Positions 34,594 to 43,971 are shown, counted from the stretch's first letter. The stretch: DNA of 64,000 nucleotides from Stenotrophomonas cyclobalanopsidis (GCF_008710035.1 NZ_VYKI01000002.1:239579-303578); one strand, 5' to 3'. The notes: generated by a model from the letters alone, not told the origin. Numbers and translations are program-made.

Positions 34594-35526
34594 TCATTGG
34601 CGGAGGAAGTGCAGCAGGTCCTGGTTCAGACGGTCCGCATGGGTCTGCGTCAGGCCATGAGGTGCACCGTGGTAGACCCGCAGCGTTGCATTCCGGATCA
34701 TCGCGGCAGAGGCCTCGGCGGAGATATCGATCGGCACGATCTGGTCGTCATCACCGTGGATGACCAGGGTCGGGATATCAAACTTCGCCAGATCCGCGCG
34801 GAAGTCCGTGGCCGAGAACGCGGCGATGCAATCGTAGGTATTGATCGCTCCGGCCTGCATGCCTTGTGCGACCCAGGTGTCGATCATGGTCTGCGAGCTC
34901 TTGGCACCCTGGCGCTTGAAACCGTAGAAGGGGCCCGAGGCGATGTCGCGGTAGAGTTCGCCCCGGTTGGCCTGATGGGCGGCGCGCATCAGATCAAAGA
35001 CCTCGCCGGGCACGCCCTTCGGGTTGTCGTCGGACATCAACATGCGCGGGGGGACCGCGCTGACCAGCACTGCCCGGCGCACCCGTGCCGTGCCATGCCG
35101 GCCGATATAGCGTGCCACTTCGCCGCCGCCGGTAGAGAACCCGACAAGCGTCGCCTTGTCCAGATCGAGAGTATTGAGCACGACCGCAAGGTCGTCGGCA
35201 TAGTGATCCATGTCGTTGCCCGACCAAGGCTGGCTTGATCGCCCGTGGCCACGGCGGTCATGGGCAACCACGCGATAGCCCCGGGCGGCAAGGAACTGCA
35301 TCTGTACTTCCCAGCTGTCGGAGTTGAGTGGCCAGCCGTGGCTGAACACCACCACTTCGCCCTGCCTGGGGCCCCAATCCTTGTAGTAGAGCTCGACGCC
35401 GTCAGGCGTTGTCAGGTAGCTGGGGCTACGCGCCACCGCCACTGGCTCAGCGGTGGGCGGGGCTGCGTTCAGCGGCGATTGGGCCGCCAGCACAGTTGTA
35501 ACGGCGGCGAAAAGGTATCTGAGCAT
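34594..35526 (-). CDS. Secreted alpha/beta hydrolase (non-heme chloroperoxidase-like)
   Basis: A 310-residue protein of the alpha/beta-hydrolase fold. Signal peptide [21 protein letters not shown], then the core [15 protein letters not shown], oxyanion loop [10 protein letters not shown], nucleophile elbow GFSTGGGE, acid [11 protein letters not shown] and His GAPHGLT. This is the pattern of cofactor-free haloperoxidases/esterases; the substrate is unknown. Start at 35526 is chosen because AGGA lies six bases upstream; an ATG two codons earlier has no such spacing. Last gene of a minus-strand set with a MoaF-like and an isochorismatase-like gene. Confidence 0.85.
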   Translation of the reverse strand: MLRYLFAAVTTVLAAQSPLNAAPPTAEPVAVARSPSYLTTPDGVELYYKDWGPRQGEVVVFSHGWPLNSDSWEVQMQFLAARGYRVVAHDRRGHGRSSQPWSGNDMDHYADDLAVVLNTLDLDKATLVGFSTGGGEVARYIGRHGTARVRRAVLVSAVPPRMLMSDDNPKGVPGEVFDLMRAAHQANRGELYRDIASGPFYGFKRQGAKSSQTMIDTWVAQGMQAGAINTYDCIAAFSATDFRADLAKFDIPTLVIHGDDDQIVPIDISAEASAAMIRNATLRVYHGAPHGLTQTHADRLNQDLLHFLRQ

Positions 35527-35628
35527 GATCATTCCTGTCACGTCATGGAGGGCGCAGCCGACGGCGGCTCCGGGCGTGCGCCGTGGCCGGTCCATCGGAA
35601 ACACATGGGGTGAATCGTGCCGGAGCCA

Positions 35629-36369
35629 CTACCGCGCCGATGGCGCAGCCGCAGCCCGCTCGCCCGGGTCGAACATCGAAATGCCACCGGCGGCCCCCGT
35701 TGCGGGCACTTCGTCCTGCAGCACATCCCAGTGCTCGGCCAGTTTTCCGCCCTGCACACGGAACAGGTCAACCACCACCTGGGGTACATCGGCCCAGCCG
35801 CGGATGCGGCCATGGATGGCCACGAGATCGCCTTCGGCGATGACCAGCCCAGGCTCGTAGAAGACCTCCGGCGAGAGCGCTGCGACAAGTGATCGCAGGG
35901 CATCACGCCCCTGCGCGATGGTCGGGTTGTGCTGCACGTAATCGGCCGCGTAGAGTCGGTCCACCGCCGATGCGTCGTGGTGCTGGAACAGTGACGTCAT
36001 GGCTTCCAGAACCAGCGCCTTGTTGCGCTCCGGACGCGCATCCGATGCCAGCGGCGCGGCCCGGGTTACTGCCATGGGGCCATTCATGCGCAGGAAGCGG
36101 CCATCGGGCAGGGTGATGAAGGAATGCACGTGTGCGCGGTCGTAATCCTGCACATTGGTTACCGTCGCGCCAGATGCCTCCGTCCAGCTGACGGCGAACA
36201 TGCTGTTGCCAAGCGGCACCACATCGATCGCTACCGTCTCGCTGTGCGCGAAGGGGCCCTCGTCGATGGCGAATGTCATCCTGTCCAGCGAATGCAGCTC
36301 GAGGCGGACCGTGAAGTCGGGGTAGCGGACATCCATCTGTTGCCCGACAGGAAAATGTTGGCTTGACAC
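35629..36369 (-). CDS. MoaF-like / SnoaL-like two-domain protein
   Basis: A 246-residue protein. The N-terminal half (about 10-110) resembles the MoaF lipocalin-like domain (FTVRLELHSLDRMTFAID, AHVHSFITLPDGRFLR). The C-terminal half (about 120-235) is an NTF2/SnoaL-type domain (NKALVLEAMTSLFQHHDASA, YVQHNPTIAQGRDAL). The start is a GTG at 36369 because GAGGAG sits seven bases upstream; the longer frame above is not protein-like. Function unknown; probably small-molecule metabolism with its neighbours. Confidence 0.75.
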   Translation of the reverse strand: MSSQHFPVGQQMDVRYPDFTVRLELHSLDRMTFAIDEGPFAHSETVAIDVVPLGNSMFAVSWTEASGATVTNVQDYDRAHVHSFITLPDGRFLRMNGPMAVTRAAPLASDARPERNKALVLEAMTSLFQHHDASAVDRLYAADYVQHNPTIAQGRDALRSLVAALSPEVFYEPGLVIAEGDLVAIHGRIRGWADVPQVVVDLFRVQGGKLAEHWDVLQDEVPATGAAGGISMFDPGERAAAAPSAR

Positions 36370-36496
36370 AGGAAGACTCCTCGTTGGACACAGCGCCGGC
36401 CACAGGCCTGCACGGGTCATGGTGGGGTGGCAGCGGTACCGCAGGGGCATGGCGCTGACCATGCCCCGATGCGTGCCCGCGCAGGGCCGGCCGGGT

Positions 36497-37150
36497 TCAG
36501 CCAGCGCTGGGCGCCACAGGGGTATTGAGCAGCTGCTGCTCCCACATGTAGGCAATGCCACTGCCACCCACGTGATCGATCAGCACCTGCGTCAGCTTTT
36601 CAGCAGACCCCATCCGCGCCCAGTCACGCTGCCACTCGGCAGCCAACGCGACCCACGTCATCATGTTCACGCCGGCGGCGATCATCCGCTGGATCGACAC
36701 GTTGTGGGCTTCGGTGGAGGTGCCGCCGGAGGCATCGGTGATCACCGTGACGTCCCAGCCTTCACCGGCTGCCTGGATGGCCGGCATCGCCACGCAGATC
36801 TCCGTCCACAGGCCGGCAATGATGAGCTGCTTGCGCCCGGTGGCCTTCACCGCATCCACCACCGCCGGGTCTTCCCAGGTATTGATGAAGGTACGGTCGA
36901 TGACCGCCTGGCCCGGGAACACATCGGTGATGTGGCGGAAGAGCGCACCGCCGCGTTCAGCGATGACACTGGTGAGGATGACCGGCACATCAAAGGCCTT
37001 TGCCGACTTGGCCAGCGCGGTCGTATTGTTCACCACCGCCTGCGGATCGTGGCTGTTGACGTTGGCCAGCTGGTAGGGCTGGTGATCGATCAGGACGACG
37101 ACGGAATCTTCCGGGCGAAGCAGGGAATCCAGACCGTTGCGGAAACTCAT
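36497..37150 (-). CDS. Isochorismatase-family cysteine hydrolase (YcaC-like)
   Basis: A 217-residue cytosolic enzyme. Family features: VVVLIDHQPYQ with the catalytic Asp, the strand IDRTFINTWEDP, and LIIAGLWTEICVAMPA with the nucleophile Cys, as in E. coli YcaC. Substrate unknown. A good ribosome site (GAGGA) precedes the ATG. It is transcribed divergently from the LysR gene, 144 bp apart, so it is a likely target of that regulator. Confidence 0.88.
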   Translation of the reverse strand: MSFRNGLDSLLRPEDSVVVLIDHQPYQLANVNSHDPQAVVNNTTALAKSAKAFDVPVILTSVIAERGGALFRHITDVFPGQAVIDRTFINTWEDPAVVDAVKATGRKQLIIAGLWTEICVAMPAIQAAGEGWDVTVITDASGGTSTEAHNVSIQRMIAAGVNMMTWVALAAEWQRDWARMGSAEKLTQVLIDHVGGSGIAYMWEQQLLNTPVAPSAG

Positions 37151-37294
37151 GGCAATCCTCTTTCAATGATGGGGCGCTGTCGTGATATGAAGGGCGAATG
37201 CAGCAGCACACTTCGACGTGGATACTGACAGCGCGCTGCGGAGCGCAGTAGCCACGCACCGGGCGACACTCCGTCGCACAATGAGGAACGCCTG

Positions 37295-38188
37295 ATGGAC
37301 ATCGAAGAACTACGCACGTTTGTGGAGGTGGCCGATGCCGGCGGCATCACCGCCGCCGCACAGCGCCTGGGTGTTGCCAAGTCGGTTGTCAGCCGGCGGC
37401 TGGCGCGGCTGGAGGAGGCGCTTGGCATCCAGCTGCTGGCCCGGACGACCCGCGGCGCGTCGCTGACCGAGGCCGGGGCCACCTTCCGCGACTACGCTGC
37501 GCGGGTGACTGCGGAAATCGACAACGCCAGGGACATCCTGCTGCCTACGGGCGAACTGCGGGGTCGCCTGCGGATCGCCGCGCCGCTGTCATTCGGCTCC
37601 ACCCATCTGGCCCCCATCTTCGCCGAGCTCGCGCGACAGCATCCCCATCTGCATGTGCATGCGTGCTACAGCGACCGCCATGTCGATCTTGTCGCCGAGG
37701 GCTACGACTGTGCGATACGCCTGGGCTACCTGCCCGATTCGAATCTGATCGCCAGGCGCGTCGGGCCCATCTACGGGAAACTGGTGGCGTCGCCGGCGTA
37801 TGTCCGCAGCCACGGCGCACCGCAGGCACCGGATGCGTTGTCACAGCACGAATGCCTGATGCAGGGCACCGAGAGCTGGCAGTTCATGGATGGCGACAGC
37901 GTGGTCACCGTGCGGCCGCAGGGACGGTTCAAGGGTGACAACGGAACGGCCCTGGTGGCGGCCGCGCTGGCGGGGCTGGGCATCGCCATGCTTCCCGAAG
38001 GCCTGGTCACCGCGCAGCTGGAGGCCGGCACGCTCGTTGCGGTGATGGAACCGTATCCGGTGCGCCCAGCAGGGATGTTCGTCGTCCGTCCGCCAACGCC
38101 TCATCCTGCGCGGAAGGTCAAGGCGTTGACGGAGCTGCTGATCGAGTGCTTCGCCGAACACGCCCCCGTCCCGGCCACCAGGATCTGA
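37295..38188 (+). CDS. LysR-family transcriptional regulator
   Basis: A 297-residue DNA-binding regulator. N-terminal winged helix-turn-helix (MDIEELRTFVEVADAGGITA, VAKSVVSRRLARLEEAL, LTEAGATF), then a periplasmic-binding-protein-like effector domain from about residue 90. GAGGA lies seven bases before the ATG. Divergent from the isochorismatase-like gene, which suggests control of the 34.6-37.2 kb cluster; the effector is unknown. Confidence 0.92.
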   Translation: MDIEELRTFVEVADAGGITAAAQRLGVAKSVVSRRLARLEEALGIQLLARTTRGASLTEAGATFRDYAARVTAEIDNARDILLPTGELRGRLRIAAPLSFGSTHLAPIFAELARQHPHLHVHACYSDRHVDLVAEGYDCAIRLGYLPDSNLIARRVGPIYGKLVASPAYVRSHGAPQAPDALSQHECLMQGTESWQFMDGDSVVTVRPQGRFKGDNGTALVAAALAGLGIAMLPEGLVTAQLEAGTLVAVMEPYPVRPAGMFVVRPPTPHPARKVKALTELLIECFAEHAPVPATRI

Positions 38189-38321
38189 CGGCTGGCGCGA
38201 GGGCGGACCGGCAATTTCAAAGTTCTTCTATCGACCTGGTGCCCAGCTGCCGCGATCCTCGCGGGCCCATCCTTCGCAATGCACATCCCTCCGTGCCAAT
38301 GTTCTTCCCAGCACCGCGACC

Positions 38322-38690
38322 TTGTTGAATCGCTGTTCCGTACCCGACCTTGGCCCGCTGTACGCGCGCTACAAAGAGGCAACATGCGCAGGTTCTGCGG
38401 TTGCAGCGCCTGCCGCACTGGCGGACCGCTATCGCCGCCAGGCCAGCCTGCTGCAGGATGAGGAGCAAGCACCGGCACTTGCAGGATCGCCTGCATGCGA
38501 ATGGCCCCTGCACCCATTCCGCCACTGCGTACGCCGGCAGTCGCCACAGCGCACAGAGGCGTTCAATGCCCTCCAGGCCGACGCAATGGATACGGCCGGA
38601 AAGATGGATCAGCATGCGTTGCTGCATTACTGCAACAACCAGGTATCTGCGTGTCTTCACTTCGAATACAGGAGGCTGACCTGCCGATGA
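38322..38690 (+). CDS. Hypothetical protein, doubtful
   Basis: An open frame of 122 codons from a TTG start in an otherwise empty 530-bp stretch between the LysR gene and ribD. It has no similarity I recognise, no clear ribosome site and a lower GC than its neighbours. Segments such as DRYRRQASLLQDEEQAPALA and AMDTAGKMDQHALLHYCNNQ look protein-like, but alternative frames are also open here. It may be non-coding. Confidence 0.3.
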   Translation: MLNRCSVPDLGPLYARYKEATCAGSAVAAPAALADRYRRQASLLQDEEQAPALAGSPACEWPLHPFRHCVRRQSPQRTEAFNALQADAMDTAGKMDQHALLHYCNNQVSACLHFEYRRLTCR

Positions 38691-38722
38691 GGCAGCGCCA
38701 TGTTCAACGCGCTCGCCGAACT

Positions 38723-39808
38723 CTAGGGCCGCAGCAGCAACCGCAGGTCATCACCCACCTGGCGCTGGTCGACCACGCGCAGCCGTCGCTGCTGGTCCAT
38801 CGCCCCGATGCCGAGGCCGGCCAGCAGCGGGCGGCCGGTGTCACCCAGCAGCGTCGGTGCCTGGTACAGCAACAGCTCATCGACCCAGCCGCCGCGCAAC
38901 AGCGCACCGGCCAGGGTGGCACCGGCTTCGGTGTGCACTTCGTTGATGCCACGCTCGGCCAGCAGCGCCAGCACCGCCCCCAGATCCAGGCGGCCATCGA
39001 TGCTGGGCACGCTGGCGAATCCTGCGTCAGCCGCATCCGGCGCGCTCACCGCGGCATCGTGCACATACAACGTCGGCGCCCCGCCCTCGCGGACGCGGCT
39101 GCATTCCAGCGAGCGCAGGCGGGAGTCCAGCACCACACGTAGCGGTGGCATCACCTCGGTATCGGCCAGGCGCACGGTCAGCATCGGATCGTCGGTCAGC
39201 ACCGTATCGGCACCGGTCAGGATCGCGCCGGCACGCGCGCGCCAGTGCTGCACGTCTTCGCGCGCCGCCTCGCCGGTGATCCACTTCGAGCTGCCATCGG
39301 CCATTGCGGTGCGGCCGTCCAGGCTCGCAGCCAGCTTCACCCGCAGCCACGGGCGGTCGCGCTCCACGCGCGACAGGAAGCCCTTGTTGAGTTCGCGCGC
39401 CTGCGCAGCCATCAGGCCTTCGGCCACCTCGATGCCCGCCTCGCGCAGCAGGTTGAAGCCACCGCCATCGACCTTCGGGAAGGGATCGCGCAGCGCCGCG
39501 ACCACGCGCGACACACCGGCTTCGATCAGCGCCAGCGCGCACGGTGGCGTGCGGCCGAAATGCGCGCAGGGTTCAAGGGTCACGTAGGCGGTGGCGCCCC
39601 GCGCTTCGCTGCAGGCTTCGCGCAGGGCGAAGACTTCGGCATGCGGGCCGCCGGCACGCTGGTGCCAGCCCTGCCCGACCACGCGTTCGCCATGGGCGAT
39701 CACGCAGCCGACCATGGGATTGGGGCGGGTGGTGTAGGCGGCACGTTCGGCCAGACGCAATGCGTTGGCCATGTGCAGGTGGTCAAGGACGGTGAACGAA
39801 GTGCTCAT
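38723..39808 (-). CDS. ribD: Bifunctional riboflavin deaminase/reductase RibD
   Basis: N-terminal deaminase (about 1-150) with zinc motif HAE (56-58), Cys81 and Cys90 in EPCAHFGRTPPC; C-terminal reductase (about 150-361) with KLAASLDGRTAM and TEAGATLAGALL. Catalyses the two middle steps of riboflavin synthesis. The ATG at 39808 gives MSTSFTVLDH; the frame continues upstream into a palindrome. It lies with nrdR, 5 kb from the riboswitch-controlled rib operon, and no riboswitch is seen in front of it. Confidence 0.95.
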   Translation of the reverse strand: MSTSFTVLDHLHMANALRLAERAAYTTRPNPMVGCVIAHGERVVGQGWHQRAGGPHAEVFALREACSEARGATAYVTLEPCAHFGRTPPCALALIEAGVSRVVAALRDPFPKVDGGGFNLLREAGIEVAEGLMAAQARELNKGFLSRVERDRPWLRVKLAASLDGRTAMADGSSKWITGEAAREDVQHWRARAGAILTGADTVLTDDPMLTVRLADTEVMPPLRVVLDSRLRSLECSRVREGGAPTLYVHDAAVSAPDAADAGFASVPSIDGRLDLGAVLALLAERGINEVHTEAGATLAGALLRGGWVDELLLYQAPTLLGDTGRPLLAGLGIGAMDQQRRLRVVDQRQVGDDLRLLLRP

Positions 39809-39847
39809 GCGGCCATGGTAACGCCGCTGGTGGGGATCCACGCCATC

Positions 39848-39868
39848 GTGCCAACCAACGGTTGGCAC
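39848..39868. repeat. SMAG-like hairpin between nrdR and ribD
   Basis: GTGCCAACC AAC GGTTGGCAC, a perfect 9-bp stem. Confidence 0.6.
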
Positions 39869-39886
39869 CCACCTCCCACCGGTGTG

Positions 39887-40408
39887 TCAGCCCTTCTTTT
39901 TCTTGGTCAGGGCGATGACATCGCCCAACAGCTGCAGCTGTTCGGTGCTGGAGGGCAGGTCGCGTTCCAGCTTCTCGATCTCCTCGCGGAAATCGGCTAC
40001 GTCCTCGAAGCTGCGGTAGACCGAGGCGAAGCGCACGTAGCCGACGTGGTCGAGCTTGCGCAGTTCGTTCATCACGAACTCGCCGACCTTGATGGAAGGC
40101 ACCTCGCGTTCGCCGCTGATGCGCAGCTGGTGGACCACGGCGCGTACCGCCGCTTCGATCTTCTCTTCGGGCACGGCGCGCTTCTGCAGCGCGCGGTCGA
40201 AGCCGGCGCGCACCTTGCGCTGGTCGAAGGCCTCGCGGGTGCCATCACTCTTGACGATGGCCGGCAGCTTCAGCTCGACCGTTTCCAGGGTGCTGAAACG
40301 TTCATTGCAGGCCTCGCACTCACGCCGACGGCGGATCGTCGCGCCGTCTTCGGAGACGCGCGAGTCGATGACCCGGGTATCGGCATGCTGGCAGAAGGGG
40401 CAATACAT
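39887..40408 (-). CDS. nrdR: Transcriptional repressor NrdR
   Basis: Zinc-finger ATP-cone repressor of ribonucleotide reductase genes. The 173 residues have zinc cysteines 3, 6, 31 and 34 (CPFC, CEAC), followed by [20 protein letters not shown] and the ATP cone, and a C-terminal Lys-rich tail. Adjacent to ribD, as in many bacteria. The gene is 96 bp after a set of small membrane-protein genes. Confidence 0.96.
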   Translation of the reverse strand: MYCPFCQHADTRVIDSRVSEDGATIRRRRECEACNERFSTLETVELKLPAIVKSDGTREAFDQRKVRAGFDRALQKRAVPEEKIEAAVRAVVHQLRISGEREVPSIKVGEFVMNELRKLDHVGYVRFASVYRSFEDVADFREEIEKLERDLPSSTEQLQLLGDVIALTKKKKG

Positions 40409-40504
40409 GGAACGCCTGGCTCAGGAGGAATACCTATCTGTCATCGTCATGACAGCGTCGCAAAGGTACCTGAGAAAGGAAAAACCAGCAAATGCGCGCC
40501 CTGT

Positions 40505-40942
40505 TCAGGCAGTGCCCAGGCGCTCCGCCCTCCACCGCATGTGGCACGCCAGGGTCAGCCAGGGCGCCCCCAACAGCACGGTCAGCAGCAGGATGACTGG
40601 GTCTTCGCTGAGGTCACGGCCAACCATGGCCAGTGCGGGTATTCCTTGGACGGCAGAAAGCACCACCAGCATGTCCAGCAGACGAAGCCCGCCTCGTGGA
40701 CCGGCAGGCACCGCCTTTCCCCACGAGGTGAAAACCACGATGACGCAGACCGGAACAATGGCCGATAACAGCAGCCACGCGGCGCCGGCCACCAGAAATG
40801 CTTGAAATGCTTGGTTACCGCCGTGGAGCGAAGCCCACAGGAGTACCAGCGACCCGAGGACGCCCAGCCCAGCGCACGGCATGGAAAACAGAAAAGCATG
40901 AAAGAGCGGGCCCCACTCTTTCCCAGTACGCAATGTCGGCAT
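40505..40942 (-). CDS. Small membrane protein, copy C
   Basis: A 145-residue hydrophobic protein with about four membrane helices, ending LLGAPWLTLACHMRWRAER. It shares this C-terminal pattern (G-x-P-x6-H-x-(A)RW) with the next two genes, so the three form a tandem family. Function unknown. Start overlaps the upstream stop (TAATG). Confidence 0.7.
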   Translation of the reverse strand: MPTLRTGKEWGPLFHAFLFSMPCAGLGVLGSLVLLWASLHGGNQAFQAFLVAGAAWLLLSAIVPVCVIVVFTSWGKAVPAGPRGGLRLLDMLVVLSAVQGIPALAMVGRDLSEDPVILLLTVLLGAPWLTLACHMRWRAERLGTA

Positions 40943-41436
40943 TACGGCACTCTTTTCGACGGAATCATGGGTTGCCCGGGTAATGAGGGCCGCTGGAAGG
41001 TTGCCTCGCCCCTGCCCAACCACCGCAGATGCCACCCCACGCTTGCCCATGGAGCGCCGAAAAGCATCACCAAGGGCGCATAGAGAAAGGCTTCCGGGAC
41101 CCATCCAGTCATGGCAAAAAACATCGCCACCGCTGCTGCCGCCTGGAAGCCGGAAACGATGACCAGAGCCTGCAACCAGGTGGCCTTCGCCCGTAGCCCC
41201 TGTGCACCAGCAGTTCGCCAGGTATTGGCCAGCATCAGCGCGGCGCTGGCGCCCCATACCCACATGAGCGCCCAGCTTGCGGCGGCCACCAGGAACACCT
41301 CAGATGGCTGATTTCTGCTGTAACAGGCCATCCCAAGCGCATACGCGATCAGCAGGCCAATCCAGGCGCATGGAAAGGAAACCAGCAATAGATGCCACCG
41401 CAACCTGACGTGCGTCAGGCGACCCAGCAGATTCAT
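40942..41436 (-). CDS. Small membrane protein, copy B
   Basis: A 164-residue protein with about four helices (LLLVSFPCAWIGLLIAYALG, VFLVAAASWALMWVWG, ALVIVSGFQAAAAVAMFFAM), ending LFGAPWASVGWHLRWLG plus a short tail. The frame is open further up, but the ATG at 41436 gives a normal N-terminus (MNLLGRLTHVRLRWHLLLVS). Member of the same tandem family; function unknown. Confidence 0.7.
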   Translation of the reverse strand: MNLLGRLTHVRLRWHLLLVSFPCAWIGLLIAYALGMACYSRNQPSEVFLVAAASWALMWVWGASAALMLANTWRTAGAQGLRAKATWLQALVIVSGFQAAAAVAMFFAMTGWVPEAFLYAPLVMLFGAPWASVGWHLRWLGRGEATFQRPSLPGQPMIPSKRVP

Positions 41437-41530
41437 GGGCTTTCCCAAGGATGAAGACCGTTGGGAGGTTAAGCAGGCCCCTTCGCCACTACCATGCAAC
41501 TTGTCTGAAAATCAGGCGCCCGGGACGGGC

Positions 41531-41947
41531 TTACGTCCGCCAGCGCAGCCACGCCAGATGCGCAGCCGGCAGCAGCAGCGGCGGGCCGTACAGCAACAGC
41601 GCAAAGCCCTGCCCGCGCTCGGTCAGGCCGACCACCATGCTCAGCACGGCGGCGGGAATGGCCGCCAGGGCGCCGACCAGCAGCAGGCCCCACCAGACCC
41701 GGCCCATGGCCTGCAGGCCTGATCGGCCCTGCAGCAGGAAATCGGCGCCGATGCGCACCCAGGCGACGATGCCCAGTGCCCCTGCCGCGCCCCAGCAGAC
41801 CAGCAGCAGCCGGCTCAGCAGGCGGGTTTCCTGCATCAGGCCGGAGTACACGCCCACCAGGGCCACGGTGCCGCCCAGCAGCAGGCCGGGCAGGCCGAAC
41901 AGCAGCGCCAGTGCAAGGTGCAGGCGTTTGTGCAGGCGCTCATCCAT
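41531..41947 (-). CDS. Small membrane protein, copy A
   Basis: A 138-residue protein with about four helices (LALALLFGLPGLLLGGTVAL, LLLVCWGAAGALGIVAW), ending LLLYGPPLLLPAAHLAWLRWR. The end matches copies B and C in layout. It lies 69 bp downstream of glyA with a GGGGTC palindrome between. Function unknown. Confidence 0.75.
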   Translation of the reverse strand: MDERLHKRLHLALALLFGLPGLLLGGTVALVGVYSGLMQETRLLSRLLLVCWGAAGALGIVAWVRIGADFLLQGRSGLQAMGRVWWGLLLVGALAAIPAAVLSMVVGLTERGQGFALLLYGPPLLLPAAHLAWLRWRT

Positions 41948-41968
41948 GTGCGTCGCTTCCTGGGTACC

Positions 41969-42007
41969 GGGGTCAGAGCCCTTCCCTGCGGGAAGGGATC
42001 CGACCCC
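41969..42007. repeat. GGGGTC-type palindrome after glyA
   Basis: GGGGTCAGAGCCCTTCCC...GGGAAGGGATCCGACCCC, one of the best formed members of the family; it lies right after the glyA stop and may act as an mRNA 3' structure. Confidence 0.75.
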
Positions 42008-42016
42008 ACTCCCCGA

Positions 42017-43270
42017 TCAGCCGTAGACCGGGTACTTGCGGCACTGCGCGCTGACGGCGTCGCGCACGCGGGCGATGACGGCGTCATCGGCCGGGGCGTC
42101 GAGCACGTCGGCGATCCAGTTGGCCAGGTCCACGCAGTCCTGTTCGACATAACCGCGGGTGGTCACCGCCGGGGTACCCAGACGCAGGCCCGAAGTCACG
42201 AACGGCGAACGCGGGTCGTTCGGCACCGAGTTCTTGTTGACGGTGATGTGAGCCTTGCCCAGCGCGGCTTCCGCGTCCTTGCCGGACACGTCCTTGCCGA
42301 TCATGTCGACCAGCATCAGGTGGTTCCGGGTGCCGCCCGAGACGATCTTGTAGCCGCGCGCGATGAGCGTGCTGGCCATCGCCTGGGCGTTCTTCACCAC
42401 CTGCTGCTGGTAGGCGGTGAAGCCCGGTTCCAGCGCTTCCTTGAAGGCCACAGCCTTGGCGGCGATGACGTGCATCAGCGGGCCACCCTGGATGCCCGGG
42501 AACACCACCGACTGCAGCTTCTTGACCAGGTCTTCGTCAGCGCCCTTGGCGACGATGATGCCGCCGCGCGGGCCGCGCAGGGTCTTGTGGGTGGTCGAGG
42601 TGACCACGTGGGCGTGTTCCAGCGGGCTCGGGTAGACGCCGGCGGCGACTAGGCCGGCCACGTGGGCCATGTCCACGAACAGGTAGGCACCGACCTTGTC
42701 GGCGATGGCGCGGAAGCGCGCCCAGTCGATCACCTGCGAATAGGCCGAGAAACCGGCCACGACCATCTTCGGCTTGTGCTCCAGGGCCAGGCGCTCGACT
42801 TCGTCGTAATCGATCAGGCCCTGGTCGTTCACACCGTACTGCACGGCGTTGAACAGCTTGCCGGAAGCATTCACCTTGGCACCGTGGGTGAGGTGGCCGC
42901 CGTGGGCCAGGCTCATGCCGAGGATGGTGTCACCCGGCTGCAGCAGGGCGAAGTACACGGCCTGGTTGGCCTGCGAGCCGCTATGCGGCTGCACGTTGGC
43001 ATAGTCCGCGCCGAACAGCTGCTTCAGGCGGTCGATCGCCAGCTGCTCGGCAATGTCCACGTATTCGCAGCCACCGTAGTAGCGCTTGCCCGGGTAGCCT
43101 TCGGCGTACTTGTTGGTCAGCTGGCTGCCCTGGGCCTCCATCACGGCCGGGCTGGTGTAGTTCTCGCTGGCGATCAGCTCGACGTGGTCTTCCTGACGCT
43201 GGGTTTCGGCGGCAATGGCCTTGGCCAGTTCGGGATCGTAGGTTTCGATGCGGACGTCACGCGGGAACAT
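42017..43270 (-). CDS. glyA: Serine hydroxymethyltransferase GlyA
   Basis: PLP enzyme that interconverts serine and glycine and supplies one-carbon units. The 417-residue product has [35 protein letters not shown], the PLP-lysine motif [14 protein letters not shown] and [17 protein letters not shown]. It heads a probable operon with three small membrane proteins, nrdR and ribD. No glycine riboswitch is seen upstream. Confidence 0.97.
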   Translation of the reverse strand: MFPRDVRIETYDPELAKAIAAETQRQEDHVELIASENYTSPAVMEAQGSQLTNKYAEGYPGKRYYGGCEYVDIAEQLAIDRLKQLFGADYANVQPHSGSQANQAVYFALLQPGDTILGMSLAHGGHLTHGAKVNASGKLFNAVQYGVNDQGLIDYDEVERLALEHKPKMVVAGFSAYSQVIDWARFRAIADKVGAYLFVDMAHVAGLVAAGVYPSPLEHAHVVTSTTHKTLRGPRGGIIVAKGADEDLVKKLQSVVFPGIQGGPLMHVIAAKAVAFKEALEPGFTAYQQQVVKNAQAMASTLIARGYKIVSGGTRNHLMLVDMIGKDVSGKDAEAALGKAHITVNKNSVPNDPRSPFVTSGLRLGTPAVTTRGYVEQDCVDLANWIADVLDAPADDAVIARVRDAVSAQCRKYPVYG

Positions 43271-43356
43271 CGGTTACTCCGGCAGGCAGGGAAAAGAGGG
43301 ATGGCACAGCCCCTGATTGTAGCCCCGTGGCGGCCTGCCGGGGCCGGAATGGACGC

Positions 43357-43388
43357 GGGGCCGGATCCCCTGGAGGAGATCCGGCCCC
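43357..43388. repeat. Palindrome GGGGCCGGATC
   Basis: GGGGCCGGATC, 10 bp, GATCCGGCCCC: perfect 11-bp arms, upstream of glyA. Confidence 0.7.
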
Positions 43389-43410
43389 GTATGGTTTTGC
43401 CTGTGGGCCT

Positions 43411-43449
43411 GGGGTCGGAGCCCTTCCGTGCGGGAAGGGCCCCGACCCC
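43411..43449. repeat. GGGGTC-type palindrome
   Basis: GGGGTCGGAGCCCTTCC...GGAAGGGCCCCGACCCC, between glyA and the RcnB-like gene, close to the RcnB-like stop. Confidence 0.75.
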
Positions 43450-43458
43450 GTTGCCGGC

Positions 43459-43971
43459 TCAACGGCTGAGCACGTACTGGGCGATGACGCCGGTGGCGAT
43501 GGCCACCAGTAGCATGTTGCCGCGGTCATCCCGGATCCACTGGTGGCCATACGGCGGGCGGCGGAGGTGGTAGCGCGGGTAGTCGTTCACCACATAGACC
43601 GGCCCGCGGTAGTAATCGCGGTAGCGATGGCCGACCTGCCAGCCGTAGCCGGGTCCCGGGCGATAGCCGGGGCGGTGAACCACGCGCGGCGGCGGCGGCG
43701 CCGGATGGTAGTGGCGGCGGTCATGGTCGCGGCGCCAGTCACGGCGGTCCTCGCGGTAATCGCGACGCGCTTCGCGGCGGTCGCGTTCCCACTCGCGACG
43801 GTCCTGGCGATGCTCGCGACGATCGTCGCGACGATCGTCGCGGCGGTCGTCGCGGCGGTCGTCGCGCCACTCGCGGCGATCACGGTGATCGTTGTCGGCG
43901 AACGCCGGCGTGACAGCGCCCAGCGCCAGCACAGAGGCCATGGCCCCGGCCACGATTCGATTAATGCGCAT
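43459..43971 (-). CDS. RcnB-like periplasmic protein with DDRR repeats
   Basis: A 170-residue secreted protein: signal peptide (MRINRIVAGAMASVLALGAV, to ALADN), a highly charged middle with repeated DRRD/DDRR units (about 30-85), a proline-rich stretch, and a C-terminal YPRYHLRRPPYGHQWIRDDR - LVAIATGVIA end that matches the RcnB family of nickel/cobalt homeostasis proteins. The metal role is only inferred. The repeats are reflected in DNA as a GTCGTCGCGACGATCG-like tandem. Confidence 0.7.
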   Translation of the reverse strand: MRINRIVAGAMASVLALGAVTPAFADNDHRDRREWRDDRRDDRRDDRRDDRREHRQDRREWERDRREARRDYREDRRDWRRDHDRRHYHPAPPPPRVVHRPGYRPGPGYGWQVGHRYRDYYRGPVYVVNDYPRYHLRRPPYGHQWIRDDRGNMLLVAIATGVIAQYVLSR

